Notes: generated from the letters alone by a model not told the origin. DNA of 64,000 nucleotides from G963667855 sp963667855 (GCA_963667855.2 CAXXKI010000015.1:112600-176599); one strand, 5' to 3'; numbered from the stretch's first letter, positions 29,785 to 40,675 are shown. Made by a program: numbers and translations.

Positions 29785-30204
29785 ATGAAATCGATTCGCA
29801 AAGAGCTATGGTTTGACATTCCCACCCGGAGAGCTTTCATCAATATTACCCCGGATGTGGAAGACACCCTATCGGAAAGCGGTATCTCCGAAGGTTTGTG
29901 CCTGGTCAACGCCATGCACATCACCGCCAGCGTGTTTATAAACGACGACGAAAGAGGCTTGCACAACGACTATGAAAAATGGCTGGAAAAACTCGCACCG
30001 CATGAGCCGATCAGCCAATACCGCCATAACGATACCGGCGAAGACAACGCCGACGCGCATCTGAAACGGCAGGTCATGGGCCGCGATGTTACTGTAGCGG
30101 TAACCAAAGGGAAACTGGATCTCGGTCCCTGGGAACAGATATTTTACGGCGAGTTCGACGGCCGGCGTCGGAAACGGGTACTTGTGAAAATCATCGGTGA
30201 ATAA
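29785..30204 (+). CDS. yjbQ: YjbQ/UPF0047 family protein
   Basis: ATG 29785 with GAGG 6 nt upstream gives 139 residues. The sequence matches the YjbQ family over its whole length: a central HITASVFINDDERGLHNDY block with conserved His, DNADAHLKRQVMG, and the ending GPWEQIFYGEFDGRRRKR. E. coli YjbQ has weak thiamine-phosphate synthase activity and the true role is unsettled. The stop is 2 nt before the nfo start, so the two genes form an operon. Confidence 0.9.
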   Translation: MKSIRKELWFDIPTRRAFINITPDVEDTLSESGISEGLCLVNAMHITASVFINDDERGLHNDYEKWLEKLAPHEPISQYRHNDTGEDNADAHLKRQVMGRDVTVAVTKGKLDLGPWEQIFYGEFDGRRRKRVLVKIIGE

Positions 30205-30206
30205 TC

Positions 30207-31091
30207 ATGGCCTCTACCGCTAAGTCCAGACAGCGTTTCGGAATACACGTATCCATCGCCGGGGGAATAGAAAAAGCATTCGCCCGGGGAGAGGAAACCG
30301 GCTGTGATACGATGCAGGTATTCGTAAAAAACCAAAAGCAATGGACAGCCAAACCGCTGACCGAGCAAACCATATCGGCATACAATCAAGCGAGAAAGCA
30401 TAGTAAAATCGAGCCGGTTATCGCTCACGCCGGCTACCTGATCAACCTGGGTTCTCCCAAGGCGGAACAGTGGAACAAGAGCATCGACGCTGTGGTGGAT
30501 GAACTGGAGCGGTGTGAATCACTGGATATCCAGCAATTGGTAATTCATCCCGGCAACCACATGAAAGAGGGAATCGACGCGGGGATCAAGAGAATAGCGG
30601 ACGGCTTGAACGAGGCCCACAAAAGAACCAGGGGGTTTAAAACTCAACTCGCCCTGGAAACAACAGCGGGACAGGGAACTTCTGTAGGGCATGAAGTGGA
30701 GCACTTGGGGCGAATCATCAGTACGGTAAAGGCGCCCGAACGGTTGACGGTCTGCCTGGATACTTGCCACCTGTTCGCCGCTGGTTATGACCTTACCGAT
30801 CCGGACGAATACGAAAAACTGATAAATAAACTGAAGAAGGAAGTTGGCTTAAACAGGATAAAGTGTATCCACGTAAACGACTCCAAAACCCCGTGCGGCA
30901 GCCATGTCGATCGCCACGATCATATTGGTGACGGCAAGATAGGGTTGAGTGGATTTCGCCATTTGATCTGCGACAAGCGTCTGGCTAAAGTGCCGCGTAT
31001 TCTCGAAACGCCTCAGGAAACCAATGAAAACGGCGACGAATTGGATAAAATCAATCTAAAGACGCTTCGTAAACTGGCATCTTCCTGCTGA
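30207..31091 (+). CDS. nfo: Endonuclease IV (AP endonuclease)
   Basis: The 294-residue product is a full-length endonuclease IV. Metal-site blocks are visible in order: FGIHVSIAGG, HAGYLINLGS, LVIHPGNH, LALETTAGQG, CLDTCHLFAAGYD, IHVNDSKTPCGSHVDRHDHIGDG and ILETPQE. These supply the His, Glu and Asp ligands of the tri-zinc centre that cuts DNA 5' of abasic sites during base excision repair. It follows yjbQ by 2 nt and probably depends on that gene's promoter. Confidence 0.96.
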   Translation: MASTAKSRQRFGIHVSIAGGIEKAFARGEETGCDTMQVFVKNQKQWTAKPLTEQTISAYNQARKHSKIEPVIAHAGYLINLGSPKAEQWNKSIDAVVDELERCESLDIQQLVIHPGNHMKEGIDAGIKRIADGLNEAHKRTRGFKTQLALETTAGQGTSVGHEVEHLGRIISTVKAPERLTVCLDTCHLFAAGYDLTDPDEYEKLINKLKKEVGLNRIKCIHVNDSKTPCGSHVDRHDHIGDGKIGLSGFRHLICDKRLAKVPRILETPQETNENGDELDKINLKTLRKLASSC

Positions 31092-31252
31092 CCGGCTCAG
31101 CATATGCGTTTACGATTTGTTTATTGGACTCGCACATTCCGATAACTTGTCATGCAATATGATTTTGCCCTTCCAGACAAGTGCATAATCTTCCGATATG
31201 CCTGACGATAGTGTTTTGACACATAGCAGGCAGACATACGGGACACGCATAA

Positions 31253-32461
31253 GTGATACGCGTACCGACAAGTAAACTTGAACCGGGGATGATCCTGGCG
31301 GCACCGGTAAGACACCCGGCGGTGGCCAGTCATGTACTTCTCCAGACCCATTACCGGTTGGACACCGATTCCATATCCGGACTGAAGAAGTTGCGCGTTG
31401 ACAGCGTTTGGGTCAACCACCCCGGATTCGATTTCCTGGACGACAAGATCAGCGACGCGGTATCACAGGCCCGTACCAGGCTCTACGAATCCGTTAAAAC
31501 ATCGTTCACAGGTATTTCCAAAAAAACCGCGGGAGCGTTCAATCTCAACGAGTATCGCACCCACATCGGGAACATGATTCTCATACTGATAACCAACAAG
31601 GACAACGCGGTGTGGGCAGAAAGACTGATGGATGATGATAACGAGCTGTTCGCGCACAGCTCGAACGTCGCTTACCTGTCCATCGTTATCGGTATGCAGA
31701 TAACCGACTATATCTCCACCCAGCGCAAATTCGTCCAGCGCGCCGACAGTACGGATCTTACCAACCTGGGCATAGGGGCCATGCTGCACGACGTGGGCAA
31801 ACTGGGGCTGGAAAAAGAATGGCACCACGTGCACGTTACCGACGCAGAATCGGAAACAGACGAATACCGCAGCCATGCGGAAAGAGGATATAAGGCCGTT
31901 CAGGGAAAAGTGGAAGCAACCGCTTCACAGGTTCTTCTACACCATCATCAGAGATTCGATGGTCTTGGTTTCCCCGTACCCAAATCCAGACACAAGGAAC
32001 GAACACTTAAGCCCATGTGTGGAGAAAATATACACATATTTTCCCGCATCGTGGCCGTCGCTAACGTAATTGACGCGTTGACCAGTGCGTGCAAGAAATC
32101 CGGTCGCCCCATAGTCACGGGATTATCAGCTCTCACCTCATCACCTTTATATGAAGGAGCGTTCGACCCGGTGGTTCTTAACGCCGGCTTACGAGCTATT
32201 CCCCCGTTCCCCCTGGGTTCGTTTGTGGAACTATCCGACGGAAACCGGGCAATCGTAACAGATCTGAACGAAACCTCACCCTGCCAGCCCAAAGTGCAGT
32301 TGATCGACTATAATCTGGGACGCAGCAACACCGTCCCCGAGGAAATCGATCTTTCTGACGGCAACTGTCCACTTTCGATAGTGAAAGTAGCCGACATCCC
32401 GGTCAGCCCAAAACATTTTTACAGTTTACCCGGTGCCCCTTCTCCCATGACCTACGCTTGA
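31253..32461 (+). CDS. HD-GYP domain protein (cyclic-di-GMP phosphodiesterase-like)
   Basis: The frame starts at GTG 31253 and gives 402 residues. An N-terminal DUF3391-like region (MIRVPTSKLEPGMILAAPV) is followed by the HD-GYP domain (about 125-320). The metal motif is present as MLHDVGKLGL, HAERGYKAV and LLHHHQRFDGLGFP. The signature Gly-Tyr-Pro reads Gly-Phe-Pro here, a mild change that many active members share. Such enzymes hydrolyse cyclic di-GMP. The sequence has no signal peptide. It is followed by a convergent membrane-protein gene. Confidence 0.85.
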   Translation: MIRVPTSKLEPGMILAAPVRHPAVASHVLLQTHYRLDTDSISGLKKLRVDSVWVNHPGFDFLDDKISDAVSQARTRLYESVKTSFTGISKKTAGAFNLNEYRTHIGNMILILITNKDNAVWAERLMDDDNELFAHSSNVAYLSIVIGMQITDYISTQRKFVQRADSTDLTNLGIGAMLHDVGKLGLEKEWHHVHVTDAESETDEYRSHAERGYKAVQGKVEATASQVLLHHHQRFDGLGFPVPKSRHKERTLKPMCGENIHIFSRIVAVANVIDALTSACKKSGRPIVTGLSALTSSPLYEGAFDPVVLNAGLRAIPPFPLGSFVELSDGNRAIVTDLNETSPCQPKVQLIDYNLGRSNTVPEEIDLSDGNCPLSIVKVADIPVSPKHFYSLPGAPSPMTYA

Positions 32462-32553
32462 TGAATCGTCCCGGATGAATATCTGCCTTCGCGTCCTCGC
32501 CCCCGTTTAGGGGCAATACCAACCAACATAACTCTATCTATCAGCCTTCCGGT

Positions 32554-33234
32554 TTAGCTGTACACGTGTACCAGGGTCACAACTGCCAGGCAGGCAACCG
32601 CCACCCCAGCACCAACAGGCCACACCGCCCTTCCCCTATTGGTCATTACAGCCTCGCCGAATTCCCGCAGCTTCTGCCCACCCCGGAATCCGAGAGGAGC
32701 ACCAAGTGCGGCCACTGCTGCCGCATATGGAATACCAGCAACACTCGATGGAAAGGCCGTACCGGGAACGACACATGCAGCTTGCCCTGTAAACAAAGGT
32801 GCCAGAATGAAAACATTGGCCGCTATCACCGCACTCAAAACTCCGATTACGGCACCGCCACCCCACGACATTCGACGCTTGCCACTGGTTACGAACATCA
32901 AAGTCCCGAAAGCAAAGGCTTCACCCATATAGGCAAAAGCTACATTGCCGGCCATCCCCCGACAGAAGATAGGATGATGTTCCAGCCCGGCAAGATATAC
33001 CTTGAACACCATTGCCACAAGCGGCAATATCATCAGTGACCGTACTCGCTGCGTCAGCCCGAAAGCAAGGGCAAAGAATAAAACCGCACAGCCGGCGAGA
33101 ATAGATCCGTTATGATGTAAAATGCCGATCTCGTGCAACGCTGAGCGACCAACCGACTCGGTCAAACCCCAAATGCAACCAATAGCCACTACCAGCCACA
33201 GTTCCCACCGCCGCGTATCCTTCGTCTCGTTCAT
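32554..33234 (-). CDS. Integral membrane protein of unknown function (about 7 TM segments)
   Basis: The 226-residue product is almost all hydrophobic helices: WELWLVVAIGCIWGLTESVG, a second at ILAGCAVLFFALAFGL and others to the C-terminus. No catalytic motif is visible. The layout of short helices recalls substrate-binding subunits of ECF-type transporters, but no ECF ATPase genes are nearby, so this is only a possibility. The ATG at 33234 is preceded by GGAG on the reverse strand. Confidence 0.6.
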   Translation of the reverse strand: MNETKDTRRWELWLVVAIGCIWGLTESVGRSALHEIGILHHNGSILAGCAVLFFALAFGLTQRVRSLMILPLVAMVFKVYLAGLEHHPIFCRGMAGNVAFAYMGEAFAFGTLMFVTSGKRRMSWGGGAVIGVLSAVIAANVFILAPLFTGQAACVVPGTAFPSSVAGIPYAAAVAALGAPLGFRGGQKLREFGEAVMTNRGRAVWPVGAGVAVACLAVVTLVHVYS

Positions 33235-33963
33235 TTCCTGCTCCTTGCAGAGAGTGGGATTCCACGTACCGTTAGCGGAATCACCTCACCCGAACCGTCA
33301 GGTCACCGAAAACAGTTGAAGCCGTTCATCCAAACAGTAGACGTTCCAGCCTGGCCAACACGTTCCTGACACGATCGATAATATAAGAGGTCTCCCCCAC
33401 CCTGTGCAAGCTTTTCGCACAAAACGAGGCCTATTTCGGAGAACCAACAGGCTTATCCGCTCAAAACGTGTCAGTTCAGAAGCGGATCTTTCGGCATACT
33501 AGGTTTTCCCTTTTCAGCTCTCTCGCGTTTTCCTGCAGCTCATGCTTACCGCTTAGCCACTGTACAGATACCAGTTACTTTTACGGTTTCATTTATTCCG
33601 TTTGCGCAGCGATTAAGTATTCCGTATCACTTAAACCTACCGTTTAAAGCGTTTTTCTGGGCCGATATTTCCAATAGCAGGTGTTACCTGTTTACACGAG
33701 TAATCGGTCTATCAGTATTGCCACCGCCCAAGGAGGCTTGTTCAGCCGGCGAGAACCACCGGTGGATATCTATCCGGTAAGCGGATCGATGCAGCCTTAA
33801 CGGCATCGAGTGAAACTCAGTAAACCGTATACGATTGCGCACACGTACTGTCTTGCGCTATATAAAGGAGATTACCTGACCGCGGAATGCTTAATTCATG
33901 AGTGCGCGTTGATGATTAAACAAGCATTAGAAGGATTTAAAATCGACGTAACGAGCTTTAAAA
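33235..33963. other. Long intergenic region upstream of the hybrid kinase
   Basis: 729 nt between divergent genes. A short frame beginning at 33810 overlaps the kinase start by 70 nt and has no recognisable features, so it is not called. A GC-rich stretch with imperfect inverted repeats near 33735-33785 might be structured RNA, but no known riboswitch motif was matched. Confidence 0.4.
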
Positions 33964-35868
33964 ATGAATTACAATCCAACGCAATCCAACCGCCGTGTAT
34001 TGATAATCGACGATCAGGAATCAATACACCATGATTTCAAGAGCATCCTGTCTCCTGTCCCAACGAATACCGCCGAGTTGGACGAAGCGGCTAACGCTTT
34101 TTTCAATCATGGCAATGACTCTGATTCCAACGACGTTGAAATCGAAATCGAGTCAGCATACCAGGGACAAGAGGGTGTGGAAAAAGCCCGTCGCGCAGTG
34201 GAGGCAGGCAAACCATTTGCCATAGCCTTTGTTGATATGCGCATGCCTCCCGGCTGGGATGGAATCGAAACAATAGGAAATTTATGGGAAGTCGATCCAA
34301 ACCTGGAAATCGTGATCTGTACCGCATATTCAGATTACTCCTGGAACCAGATAACCAGCGAGCTCGGGCGAAACAGTCATTTGTTGATCCTGAAGAAACC
34401 TTTCGATATCTCAGAAATATCACAACTAACCGACGCGTTGACCGAAAAATGGAATCTTGGACGCCAGGCCAAGGCTACTTTGGATGAAGTTCAGGCTTTG
34501 GTAGAAACCCGGACGCAGGAGCTTACCAAGGCTATGGAACAGCTTGAAATCGCGAGGCAGCAGGCTAATGCGGCCACCATGGCTAAAAGTGAGTTCCTGG
34601 CCCATATGAGCCACGAAATTCGCACTCCAATGACAGCCATTCTGGGGTATACAGAACAACTTCTTTGCGAGACTGATATTAATGAAACTCCCCCCGAAAA
34701 AGTGGATGCTTTAAGAACTATTCTTCGCAACGGAGAACATCTGCTTGCTATCATCAACGACATTCTGGATATTTCAAAAATCGAGGCTGGCAAACTGGAA
34801 ACAGAACACGTCAATTGCTCGCCGATTCAACTCGTGGCGGAAGTCAAGGCACTAATGCGGGTTCAAGCCGACGCGAAAAATTTAAAACTGGTTACCGATT
34901 ACACAGGGGCCATCCCCGCAACGATAAAAACAGACCCCACCAGACTGAGACAGATTCTTTTAAACCTGATTGGCAACGCCATCAAATTCACAAACACCGG
35001 CACGGTGCGCCTGGTAACCAGGCTGGTGGATGGAGAACCAGACGAAGCTGGAAATTCGACCGCGAAACTACAGTTCGAGGTTATCGACACCGGTATCGGC
35101 ATGACCAGACAGGAAACCGAGAATCTGTTCACGGCGTTCGGCCAGGCGAACCGGTCAACCGCACGCCAATACGGAGGAACCGGGTTAGGTTTAGCCATTA
35201 GTAAAACCCTTGCACAAATGCTCGGCGGCGACCTTACCGTTGAAAGCACACCGGGCAAGGGATCATCATTTCGGGCAACCATCGCTATCGATTCACTTAA
35301 TGAATTGCCAATGATACACGATCCGGAGTCGGCTACGTCGAAAGCCCTGGCCAACGCGGTCATAACCGCGGAAGAAAAGGTAACACTTGATTGCCGTATA
35401 CTCCTGGCCGAAGACAGTACCGATAACCAACGGCTGATCTCCTACATATTGCGAAAAACAGGGGCCGAAGTAACTGTTGTGGAAAACGGGAAACAAGCGG
35501 TTGAAGCCGCACTTGGACCAGCATATGATAACCAGGTCGCAGAAATCGAACGGCCGTTCGACGTCATCCTGATGGATATGCAAATGCCGGTCACTGACGG
35601 TTACGAAGCGACATCTCAACTTAGAAAAAAAGGGTATAACGGACCAATCATTGCTCTCACCGCCCACGCTATGGTGAGCGACAAGCAAAGATGCACAGAC
35701 GCGGGCTGTGATGATTATATTTCAAAACCCATCAATAGGAAAAACATGATCGATACGATTCGCAAGTATTCTTGTGAACCATCAAAAAGCAAAGAGGATA
35801 ACCATACAGACAACAGTGAACATCATTCGGCAAACTTGCAGAGTAACCAACAAAAAACATCTGACTGA
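33964..35868 (+). CDS. Hybrid histidine kinase (receiver-HisKA-HATPase-receiver)
   Basis: The 634-residue product has no transmembrane segment. Order: an N-terminal receiver-like domain (about 11-155, VLIIDDQESIHHDF and AFVDMRMPPGWDG), a coiled coil (about 170-205), a HisKA domain with FLAHMSHEIRTPMTAILGY, a HATPase domain with N-box LIGNAIKFTN, G1 DTGIGM and G2 GGTGLGLAIS, and a C-terminal receiver (RILLAEDSTDNQRLISYIL, DVILMDMQMPVTDG, ISKPI). The N-terminal domain carries an insertion with a poly-acidic stretch (NHGNDSDSNDVEIEIES). This suggests a cytoplasmic relay kinase controlled by another kinase. It is followed after 85 nt by the membrane kinase gene. Confidence 0.93.
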   Translation: MNYNPTQSNRRVLIIDDQESIHHDFKSILSPVPTNTAELDEAANAFFNHGNDSDSNDVEIEIESAYQGQEGVEKARRAVEAGKPFAIAFVDMRMPPGWDGIETIGNLWEVDPNLEIVICTAYSDYSWNQITSELGRNSHLLILKKPFDISEISQLTDALTEKWNLGRQAKATLDEVQALVETRTQELTKAMEQLEIARQQANAATMAKSEFLAHMSHEIRTPMTAILGYTEQLLCETDINETPPEKVDALRTILRNGEHLLAIINDILDISKIEAGKLETEHVNCSPIQLVAEVKALMRVQADAKNLKLVTDYTGAIPATIKTDPTRLRQILLNLIGNAIKFTNTGTVRLVTRLVDGEPDEAGNSTAKLQFEVIDTGIGMTRQETENLFTAFGQANRSTARQYGGTGLGLAISKTLAQMLGGDLTVESTPGKGSSFRATIAIDSLNELPMIHDPESATSKALANAVITAEEKVTLDCRILLAEDSTDNQRLISYILRKTGAEVTVVENGKQAVEAALGPAYDNQVAEIERPFDVILMDMQMPVTDGYEATSQLRKKGYNGPIIALTAHAMVSDKQRCTDAGCDDYISKPINRKNMIDTIRKYSCEPSKSKEDNHTDNSEHHSANLQSNQQKTSD

Positions 35869-35953
35869 TGAATTCCGGATTTTCGAGACACAGATCCAAT
35901 CCGCCATTAGATAACATATCACCAATAGCTATCGGTGGTGATGGAGTAGTACG

Positions 35954-38357
35954 TTGACCAGCGACAACAAAGAACAGGCCCCAGATAACGACACGGCGAA
36001 TTCATCGCAACCGCACAACAAGATCGCTGATCTCGGGAATAACCAATCAGCACCGATGCGCTGGTGGGAAAGCATCCATGTCAAGTTAACCTTGTGTCAG
36101 GTATGCCTGCTGGTTCTGATAATCGGAGCGACGGTTACCATTATGTTCACGGTTGAACGTTCGTTGCTCGTTAACGAAGGACAGAATCTCGCGGAACAAC
36201 TGGGTAACCGCGTCGTATCTGATTTGCGGATTCGCCTGGCACTGGCCGAAAGCCTGGTAACCAGCCTGGCCAAGCTAGGGGAAAACCTCGGAAACGACGT
36301 CGATGAATATATGAAGGTTATTCCGGAAATACTCAACTATGAAGGTAACGAAACATTCATAGCCGGAGGTGGTATCTGGCCTGAACCATTTGCCTTTACA
36401 CCAGGAGTCGAAAGGCGAAGTTTCTTCTGGGGACGCGAGCCGAACGGCACATTAAAATACTATGATGATTATAACGATCCAGCGGGAAAGGGTTACCACA
36501 ACGAAGAATGGTATGTACCTGCAATATACTACTCGCCGGGTAAAGCGTTCTGGTCCAAGTCTTATATGGATCCCTACTCGTACCAACCCATGGTGACGTG
36601 TACGGTTCCAATGCACAAGAATGGGTTATGTACCGGAGTAGCCACAGTTGATCTGAAACTCGAGGGGCTACAGGAGTTCCTGCAAGAAGCCTCCCACGTT
36701 CTTGATGGATACCTGTTCGTCGTGGATCGCAATAACAGGTTTCTTGCATTCCCCGACCAGGAGATGGTCACTCGGCGTTTTAAAGATGACAAAGGTAACA
36801 CGGCCGTTGAGTTACTGAGTGTTACCGATTTCGCCAGGGAACACTCGCCTTTCGTTTCCATCGCCGATTCTTTAACCCGTTTGAACAGCCGGGTACTTGA
36901 CGAAGCCGAATTGAATTCCGTCCAAAACGCTGAAATGGTTCGCGATATAGAACAAAGGAGCTATCAGATAAACCGGGATGAATCGCGACTGACGGTAGCG
37001 GTAATGCATAATCCATTGCAAACTGCTGTCGCTTCCTCCGCAGAGGTCGAAAGACTGTTCCTGGATCATGGTCCGTTTTTTAACGAGCCGATTATGGTTT
37101 CAGTTTTCCTTATGCCTCAAACCTACTGGAAGATTGTCGCGGTAACTCCAATGTCCAAGTTTCATTCCACTGCCGACGCCGCGACACTGAAAGTCGGAGC
37201 GTATGTCCTCGGTCTGGAGCTGGCCAGTTTACTGACTTTCTTTTTCGTAATGAGAAGAATTTTCATCAAGCCGCTTCAAAAACTATCGAATGAAGTTAAG
37301 GAAATATCCGAAGACACGGGAGACCTTCACCATCGCCTCAGTGAGACATCTTCCGGTGAACTCGGCCGGCTTGCCTATCTGTTTAATCGCCGAAGCAATC
37401 ACCTGCTGAAGGTGCTTGAAGACCTTCAGAGAATACGGAACGAACTGGAAGTTCGCGTTCGCGAACGGACGGCGGAACTGGAAACAATACACCAGAAGTT
37501 GTTACAGGTTTCCCGCCAGGCAGGCATGTCCGAGATCGCTACCGGAGTTCTGCATAATGTGGGCAACGTGTTGAACAGCGTCAACGTAAGTACGAACCTG
37601 GTGGCGGATAAAATACGCAAATCCCGCGTTAATGAACTAAGAAAAGCCGGCGAAATCGTGGAGCAACATGCCGATGACATGGTGAATTTCGTCAGGGACC
37701 ATCCCCAGGGAAAATACCTGGCGAAGTATGTCATAGAAATGAGCAAGCATCTGAAGTATGAGCAGAGTGATCTGCTGTGCGATATCGAAAAACTAAAAAG
37801 CAACGTTGAGCACATAAAAGAAATCGTCGCCATGCAGCAGTCGTATGCTCATGTATCAGGCGTTTCAGAAAAACTGTCCGTACAGGATCTGCTCGAAGAT
37901 GCACTAAACATTAGATTGTCATCATTCGATCGGCATAATATCAAGGTAATCAGAGAATACGAAGATGTACCGCCAGTCACCCTGGACCGCCACCGGGTAA
38001 TGCAGATAATCGTAAACCTGGTGAGTAATGCCAAACACGCCATAGCGGACCACCGAAAAACCGGCGGGGACGATCACCATGAAATTGTCTAAGCTGTCCG
38101 ATACAAGGATCGGCATTTCCGTTACAGATGACGGAACTGGAATAAACAAAGAAAACCTGTCGAAAATCTTCGGTTATGGATTCACCACCAAAAAAGGCGG
38201 CCACGGTTTTGGTTTGCATACCAGCGCGAACGCAGCCAAGGAACTTGGAGGAAGCCTCACCGTATTCAGCGAAGGCAAAGGTACCGGAGCAACATTCATC
38301 CTGGAATTACCGGTAAAAGGCACCTGCCCACAGGGGTCCCGCATTAGAAGACGCTAA
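35954..38357 (+). CDS. Membrane sensor histidine kinase with Cache and HAMP domains, one frameshift
   Basis: TTG 35954 (GGAG upstream) opens a frame that ends early at 38092; the second part lies in another frame from about 38066 to 38357. One extra base in the GGGG run at 38066-38069 explains the break: removing it gives 801 codons. The product has a first TM helix (about 47-70), a large periplasmic Cache-like sensor, a second TM helix (about 412-432), a HAMP domain, a coiled coil, an unusual dimerisation helix with GVLHNVGNVLNSV, and a HATPase domain whose N-box (VNLVSNAKHAI) lies before the break and G-boxes (DDGTGI, GGHGFGLH) after it. It follows the hybrid kinase and may feed it. Confidence 0.85.
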
Positions 38358-38481
38358 TCACGTATACGCGTCCTAGTATTCAACCTGATACGCTGGACGT
38401 GCAAGTTGGCTCAGATGCAGTATAATCGACCTATTATACGAATTAACACTGCCTGCAGGCATCGGAATACGAGATGACGCA

Positions 38482-40050
38482 ATGATCGCCAGTGATATAA
38501 AAACCAGAACCATCGTCGGCTTGGAGATACACGTCCAGCTTGCCACGCGAACCAAAATGTTCTGCGGGTGCGAGCTTGTCTTCGGGGCGGAGCCCAATAC
38601 GCGAACCTGCCCCGTGTGCCTGGGGCTTCCCGGTTCTTTACCGGTCATTAACAGGCAGGCCGTGGAGTTCTCAGTGAAGATGGGTCTCGCCCTCGGCTGC
38701 CGCGTCGGAACGTTCACCAAGTGGGACCGCAAAAGCTACTACTACCCGGATCTGCCCAAGAACTACCAGATCAGCCAGTACGACCTGCCGCTGAATAACG
38801 AAGGTCGTTTCGAAATCCCCGACGGCAAGGGCGGAACGAAATTCGTCCGTATCCTCCGCGCCCACCTGGAAGAGGACGCAGGCAAAAACGTCCACGACGT
38901 TCCCGGCTGCTCCCTGGTGGATCTCAACCGGGCGGGCACCCCCCTGCTGGAAATCGTTACCGAACCGGACATCTCCTCCGGCGACGAGGCTTACGCTTTC
39001 TGCACCGAGCTGCAGCGGCTGGTTACCCACCTGGGGATCGGCGAAGGCAGCATGCAGAAAGGGCAAATGCGTTTCGAGCCTAACGTAAACGTGGAAATCG
39101 AGCACAATGGGGAAAAATACTATACCCCAATCGTGGAAGTAAAGAACTTAAACAGCTTCCGTGCGGTTCGCGACGCGATCGAGTTTGAATCCCGCCGCCA
39201 CGTTCAGGACTGGCTGGCCAACCACGATTACGTCAAGGGGAAAGCACCGAGCGAAAACCGCGGCTGGAACGCGGATAAAGGTATTACCGAATTCCAGCGT
39301 GGCAAGGAAGCGGCTCACGACTACCGCTACTTCCCCGACCCCGATCTCGTACCGGTCACCCTGACCCCGGAATGGATCGAGTCGGTGAAAGCAGGCCTGC
39401 CCGAAATGCCTTTAGCCCGAGAGAAAAGATTCCTGGCTGATTACGGCATTTCCGAAAAAGACGTTCCGGTCATCCTCGGTGATCTGGAAACCGGTATTCT
39501 TTATGAATACTGCGTTGTACGGGGAGCGAAACCGGCCACTGTCACCAAGCAGTTCATGGGCATCTGGAACTCCATAGCAACGGCTAGAGACACTTCGATT
39601 GGCAAATTGGGAATCGCCCCCGAAAACTATTTCGAGCTTGCCCAACTGGTCGAGGAAGGAGCGATAAGCGCTACTGCCGCAGGAAAACTGGTGGAGAAAA
39701 TCGCCGAATCGCAGGAGGCAGTATCCATAGAAAGAATTCGCGCCCTGGCCGACCAATTGAAAGACGCAGACAAGTTAAACGCGGCCGCAAAAACTGTCGG
39801 GCTTAAGGAGTTGGCGGAAAAAAACGGGTTAATCCAGGTCCAGGATGAAAACGCCATGCTCGCCTGGGTAGAACAGGTGTTCACAGAAAACGAGCAGGCC
39901 GTCCAGGACGCCCTGAGTAACCCGAAGAAAGCAAAAGCGGCTCCCGGTTTTCTCACAGGCAAGGTAATGCAGGTTTCAAAAGGCAAAGCCGACCCCAAGG
40001 CAGTAGGCAAGCTGATCAGAGACAAGCTGGATGAGTTGAAAAAGAATTAA
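38482..40050 (+). CDS. gatB: Aspartyl/glutamyl-tRNA amidotransferase subunit B
   Basis: The 522-residue product is a full-length GatB. The N-terminal kinase-like domain shows VGLEIHVQL, the Cys-rich MFCGCELVFGAEPNTRTCPVC region, and YYYPDLPKNYQISQYD; the C-terminal YqeY-like tail ends GFLTGKVMQVSKGKADP. GatB activates mischarged Glu-tRNA(Gln) or Asp-tRNA(Asn) with ATP for transamidation, together with GatA and GatC, which are not in this window. It is followed after 39 nt by the DUF192 lipoprotein gene, sharing a terminator. Confidence 0.97.
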   Translation: MIASDIKTRTIVGLEIHVQLATRTKMFCGCELVFGAEPNTRTCPVCLGLPGSLPVINRQAVEFSVKMGLALGCRVGTFTKWDRKSYYYPDLPKNYQISQYDLPLNNEGRFEIPDGKGGTKFVRILRAHLEEDAGKNVHDVPGCSLVDLNRAGTPLLEIVTEPDISSGDEAYAFCTELQRLVTHLGIGEGSMQKGQMRFEPNVNVEIEHNGEKYYTPIVEVKNLNSFRAVRDAIEFESRRHVQDWLANHDYVKGKAPSENRGWNADKGITEFQRGKEAAHDYRYFPDPDLVPVTLTPEWIESVKAGLPEMPLAREKRFLADYGISEKDVPVILGDLETGILYEYCVVRGAKPATVTKQFMGIWNSIATARDTSIGKLGIAPENYFELAQLVEEGAISATAAGKLVEKIAESQEAVSIERIRALADQLKDADKLNAAAKTVGLKELAEKNGLIQVQDENAMLAWVEQVFTENEQAVQDALSNPKKAKAAPGFLTGKVMQVSKGKADPKAVGKLIRDKLDELKKN

Positions 40051-40089
40051 GCGAATAATCCACAAATGGATTTATGCGGAGTTTCACCT

Positions 40090-40602
40090 ATGTCCGTAAA
40101 CCAAAGATTTTTGGCCACGTTCCTGACGGCCATTATCGCCCTGACCGGTTGCAGTTGCGAACCAACAGGAGCTTCCGACATTACCCGATTCGATCATATG
40201 GAAAAAACAGACCTCAAGATCAACGACACAACTATTCGAGCCTGGATCGCCAAAACCGACACCGAGCGTGCTTCAGGATTCATGTACGTGGAGCCGGAGC
40301 TTCTCGAACCGCTTGAGGACGGCGCTCACCCGGGCATGGTATTCGTATTCACCAGCAATCGAGACCCTTACCACGGATTCTGGATGCGAAATGTTCCAGT
40401 CCCGCTGGACATAGCTTTCGTCAAAACAGACGGAACGATAATAACCATCCGCACTATGGCCGCTTACGACTACGATACGACCACCGCCACCGAGCCATAC
40501 AGATACACTATCGAGGTTAAGGCGGGCCTCTTTAACCAATTGGGGATCGAAACGGGCGATAAGGTCCAGCTTGACGAATCCGTTTTGGCCAGTGCCGAGT
40601 AA
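40090..40602 (+). CDS. DUF192 family lipoprotein
   Basis: ATG 40090 with GGAG 9 nt upstream is preferred to the frame start at 40066. The 170-residue product begins with a lipoprotein signal (lipobox ALTGC near residue 22). The DUF192 domain follows, with its hallmarks ASGFMYVEPELL and GFWMRNVPVPLDIAFV, then ending GLFNQLGIETGDKV. The family is small, exported and of unknown function. A terminator follows the gene, so it may be the last gene of a gatB unit. Confidence 0.88.
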   Translation: MSVNQRFLATFLTAIIALTGCSCEPTGASDITRFDHMEKTDLKINDTTIRAWIAKTDTERASGFMYVEPELLEPLEDGAHPGMVFVFTSNRDPYHGFWMRNVPVPLDIAFVKTDGTIITIRTMAAYDYDTTTATEPYRYTIEVKAGLFNQLGIETGDKVQLDESVLASAE

Positions 40603-40675
40603 CTCCTAAATAGCACGCTCTCAAAGACCGACCTTAATAGTGAGGTTGCGCTGCTATCAGCGTGGTAACAGCGTT

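Noticed and set aside
33730..33790. Possible riboswitch ahead of the hybrid kinase.
   Set aside because: Imperfect pairing only and no match to known consensus motifs that I could recall.
33810..34034. 74-codon frame upstream of the hybrid kinase.
   Set aside because: Overlaps the kinase start, has no ribosome binding site of note and no recognisable family.
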